From positions 1 to 7,487 of the forward strand of contig JBGOZE010000056.1 in NCBI GenBank assembly GCA_041479965.1: a DNA stretch of 7,487 nucleotides, given 5' to 3'. Position 1 is the stretch's first letter, and the number at the start of each line of letters is the position of its first letter. The DNA is from SM23-78 sp041479965 (GTDB taxonomy: Archaea > Nanobdellota > Nanobdellia > Woesearchaeales > SM23-78). Below are positions 4,880-7,487 of this stretch, piece by piece. Under the pieces are notes generated by a model. It saw only the letters and a list, made by a program, of their open reading frames with translations. It had not been told where the DNA came from and ran no database searches. A program made the position numbers and the translations under genes.

Positions 4880-4897
4880 CTTTAAGAAAGCATAAAT
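4880..4897 (+). promoter_or_regulatory. Probable alaS promoter
   Basis: Two AT-rich TATA-like stretches, CTTTAAGA (4880-4887) and GCATAAAT (4890-4897), lie 31 and 21 bases before ATG 4915. Either one places the start of transcription at or close to the ATG. The pyrimidine-rich CCCTCTTTCCCTC between them and the ATG contains no ribosome binding site, so a short or absent leader is likely. Which box is used cannot be decided here. Confidence 0.45.
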
Positions 4898-4914
4898 CCC
4901 TCTTTCCCTCTAAT

Positions 4915-7470
4915 ATGCTCACAGACAAAGAACTCAAGGCAAGATTCAAGAAAGTGGCTAGCGCTGAGCCTGATAAGTATTATGCTACTCGCATCCTGAA
5001 ATCAGAAGGCTTCATGAGAAAACAGTGCGCGTGCGGAACCTATTTCTGGACCACGCACAAGGAACAGGCCACCTGTGGAGACCCTGCCTGCACAGGAGGA
5101 GTGGACATCTTCAGAGGATCTCCTGTGAAGAAGAAGCTCAGCTTCCCCGATGTATGGCTAGGCTTCAAGAGGTTCTTTGAGAAAAGAGACTACAAGGCAA
5201 TCAATCGCTACCCGGTGATCTCGCGCTGGAACCCCACTACTGAGTTCACCAATGCTTCAATTGCAGCTTTCCAGCCTTATGTTATAAGCGGAGAATCTCC
5301 TCCGCCTGCAAAGAAACTCGTAATACCCCAGTTTTGTCTTAGATTCGGGGATGTTGATAATGTTGGAATCACTGGAAGCCATTGCACAGGCTTTGTCATG
5401 ATAGGCCAGCATGTCTTTGTGAAACCAGAAGAATGGAATCAGGAGCAGCTTTTCCAGGATATATATGATTACATAACCAAGGAAGTCGGTGTGCCAAAAG
5501 GAGAGCTTACTTTGCATGAGGAGTCGTGGGCTGGAGGAGGCAACTATGGGCCTTGCATGGAATTCTTCAGCAGAGGAGTTGAGCTGTTCAACCAGGTCTA
5601 CATGATGTTCGAGCACCATGATTCTGGCGACAAAGAACTACAAATAAAAGTCCTTGACATGGGATTAGGCATGGAGCGCGTCGCTTGGTTTAGCCAGGGT
5701 GCCCTCACCATCTATGACGCTGCTTTCCCTACAGTCATCTCCAGGCTAAAGAAAAAACTGAATGTGGCTTTTGACGAGGAGCTTTACAGGAAATTCGCTC
5801 CCTCAGCAGCCAAGCTCAACATTGATGAGGCAGACGATGTTGACAAGCAATGGCAGGAAGTTGCAGCCAAGGTCGGCGGTGGCATCAGTGTGGAAGAGCT
5901 CAAGAACAAGATAATGCCCATGACTGCCCTTTACTCAATAGCAGAGCATAGCAGAGCCTTGCTTTTCGCGATTATTGACGGAGGATTGCCTTCGAATGTT
6001 GGTGGCTATTATAATCTTAGAGTGATTTTCAGGAGAGCAATGGATTTCATCGAGAAATACAAGTGGGATGCCTCTTTGCCAGAGATTTGCGAGTGGCACG
6101 CAGAATACCTGAAGCCAATCTATCCTGAGCTCATGAAAGGGCTTGCTGATGTCAAGAAGATACTCGAGGTCGAGAAGCATAAGTATTATCAGAGCAAGAG
6201 AAAAGGCCAGCAATTGGTTGAGCAGCTCCTGAAGAGCAAGAAGGAATTGACAACTGACAAGCTCATCGAGCTCTATGACAGCCAGGGCATCAGCCCAGAG
6301 CAGGTGAGAGAAGAGGCAGCCAAGCTCAACATCCAACTCGAGATTCCAGAGAACTTCTTTTCACTCGTAGCCCAGAGGCATGAGCAGCAAGAGCAGAGTA
6401 CTCAGACCAAGAAAGAGATAGTTCTTGACCTAAAGGATGTTGCTGCGACAGAAGCGCTTTACTTTGACAGCTATGATTACATTGATTTCGAAGCCAAGGT
6501 GCTCAAGATTATAGACGACAGATACGTTGTCCTTGACAGGACAGCATTCTATCCGACCAGCGGAGGCCAGCTCCATGACAAAGGTAGGATCAATAAGACA
6601 GAGGTAATGGACATCTTCAAACAGGGTAACGTGATAGTCCATGTCATGAAGTACAAGCCTGATTTTGAAGAAGGAGACAGAGTCGCTGGCAAGATTGATT
6701 TTGACACTAGGCTCCAGCTAGCCCAGCACCATACTGCTGCGCACATCATCAACGGCGTTGCGAGGAGAGTGCTAGGCAACCACGTATGGCAAGCAGGAGC
6801 TTCCAAGGGCCTTGAGAAAGCAAGGCTTGACATCACGCACTATGATTCGCTCACAGACCAGGAAGTTGCCAAGATTGAGGCCTTGGCCAATGAGGTCATC
6901 AAGAACAACATTCCTATTTACAAGAGCTTCATGGACAGGAATGTCGCAGAAGCAAAATACGGCTTTGTGCTCTACCAAGGAGGAGCAGTGCCAGGAAGGC
7001 AGATAAGAGTAGTAGCAATATCAGGATTGGATGTCGAGGCTTGCGGAGGCACGCACCTCGACCTGACAGGAGAAGTCAATCAGATAAAGATACTCAAGAC
7101 TAGCAAGGTGCAGGATGGCATAGTGAGGATTGAGTTCACAGCAGGCAATGCTGCCCTGAGGACTGTGAGTGCAGAAAAAGGAATCCTTGACGAAGCAGCC
7201 AGGATGCTCGGAGTTGATGTGGACCAATTGCCAGGAAGAGTCGAGGAATTGTTTGAGAAATGGAAGAAAGCGAGAAAATCATCTCAGAAAGGCAAGAAGC
7301 TTGAGCCCAAAGAGCTTGAGGAGCTGAAGCTCACCAGCACCATCGCGTACAAGGGAGGAGACATCCTGGTCAAGCTAGCAGACATCCTCCAGACCCAGCC
7401 AGAGCACGTGAACAACACCATCAAGAGATTCCTGAAAGAGCTTGAAGATAACAGGAAGAAGCTGAAATAA
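4915..7470 (+). CDS. alaS: Alanyl-tRNA synthetase, archaeal type, short C-terminus
   Basis: Cytosolic class II synthetase that charges tRNA-Ala with alanine and removes mischarged serine or glycine. Domains in order: archaeal N-terminal cysteine cluster (C38, C40, C54, C59); catalytic core with RYPVISRWNPTTEFTNASI (98-116, motif 2 region), archaeal ITGSHCTGF (152-160), GGNYGPCMEFF (207-217) and motif 3 DMGLGMER (248-255); the tRNA-recognition region with EHSRALLFAI and LPSNVGGYYNLRVIFRR (358-374); an editing domain beginning with RTAFYPTSGGQLHDKG (542-557) and carrying H606-xxx-H610 and C710-GGT-H714, the four expected zinc ligands. So charging and editing both look intact. The protein then has two successive helical segments (756-788 and 816-850) that look alike, and stops at 851 residues. 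Archaeal homologues usually run to about 900 with a globular C-Ala domain, which seems absent. ATG 4915 fits the N-terminus of the family. Confidence 0.97.
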   Translation: MLTDKELKARFKKVASAEPDKYYATRILKSEGFMRKQCACGTYFWTTHKEQATCGDPACTGGVDIFRGSPVKKKLSFPDVWLGFKRFFEKRDYKAINRYPVISRWNPTTEFTNASIAAFQPYVISGESPPPAKKLVIPQFCLRFGDVDNVGITGSHCTGFVMIGQHVFVKPEEWNQEQLFQDIYDYITKEVGVPKGELTLHEESWAGGGNYGPCMEFFSRGVELFNQVYMMFEHHDSGDKELQIKVLDMGLGMERVAWFSQGALTIYDAAFPTVISRLKKKLNVAFDEELYRKFAPSAAKLNIDEADDVDKQWQEVAAKVGGGISVEELKNKIMPMTALYSIAEHSRALLFAIIDGGLPSNVGGYYNLRVIFRRAMDFIEKYKWDASLPEICEWHAEYLKPIYPELMKGLADVKKILEVEKHKYYQSKRKGQQLVEQLLKSKKELTTDKLIELYDSQGISPEQVREEAAKLNIQLEIPENFFSLVAQRHEQQEQSTQTKKEIVLDLKDVAATEALYFDSYDYIDFEAKVLKIIDDRYVVLDRTAFYPTSGGQLHDKGRINKTEVMDIFKQGNVIVHVMKYKPDFEEGDRVAGKIDFDTRLQLAQHHTAAHIINGVARRVLGNHVWQAGASKGLEKARLDITHYDSLTDQEVAKIEALANEVIKNNIPIYKSFMDRNVAEAKYGFVLYQGGAVPGRQIRVVAISGLDVEACGGTHLDLTGEVNQIKILKTSKVQDGIVRIEFTAGNAALRTVSAEKGILDEAARMLGVDVDQLPGRVEELFEKWKKARKSSQKGKKLEPKELEELKLTSTIAYKGGDILVKLADILQTQPEHVNNTIKRFLKELEDNRKKLK

Positions 7471-7487
7471 ATATTGAATCGAAAGAT

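Noticed and set aside
6772..6978. Antisense and alternate-frame ORFs inside alaS
   Set aside because: All lie within a continuous 851-codon frame with complete family motifs and show no independent start signals.

Overview
This 7.5 kb window looks like chromosomal DNA of an archaeon with moderate GC. The evidence is an alanyl-tRNA synthetase of the archaeal type (N-terminal cysteine cluster CAC...CGDPAC, ITGSHCTGF segment), TATA boxes about 26-28 bases before several start codons, GGTGAT-type ribosome binding sites and oligo-T terminators. Very short intergenic gaps and a small RGG-type CxxC-x17-CxxC protein suggest a small-genome DPANN lineage (Woesearchaeota/Pacearchaeota-like). That lineage is an inference and no marker in the window proves it. 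No transposon, integrase, phage gene, CRISPR array, tRNA or rRNA is visible.

Layout. Minus strand 47-889: a sugar-nucleotide-type nucleotidyltransferase. It is divergent from a small plus-strand gene of unknown function at 976-1362, which has two beta-GTGK-helix-beta halves and a CARF-like look. The shared 86-base spacer carries one TATA box for each direction, both placed for leaderless transcription. Next on the plus strand come two small multi-pass membrane proteins (1463-1933 and 1984-2349). They are separated by a T-run, and the second probably starts at TTG 1984. They converge on a minus-strand block of three genes read from 4222 down to 2356: two tandem, related, single-pass membrane-anchored proteins (3614-4222 and 2866-3642), then a nitroreductase (2356-2853) interrupted by one in-frame TGA. 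The 326-base stretch 4223-4548 has no protein gene. It holds the promoter of the minus-strand block, a separate TATA box, two consecutive strong hairpins (4341-4424) that may belong to a small RNA, and the promoter and long leader of a small RGG/zinc-ribbon protein (4549-4773). After a hairpin/T-run terminator comes alaS (4915-7470), complete for aminoacylation and editing but apparently without the usual C-terminal C-Ala domain.

How the genes fit together. No single pathway is evident. alaS and the zinc-ribbon protein fit translation or RNA-related housekeeping. The nucleotidyltransferase fits sugar activation. The four membrane or membrane-anchored proteins are uncharacterised. The points most worth a second look are the TGA-interrupted nitroreductase, the tandem membrane-anchored paralogues with identical Cys-x25-Cys spacing, the duplicated GTGK protein, and the paired-hairpin element.
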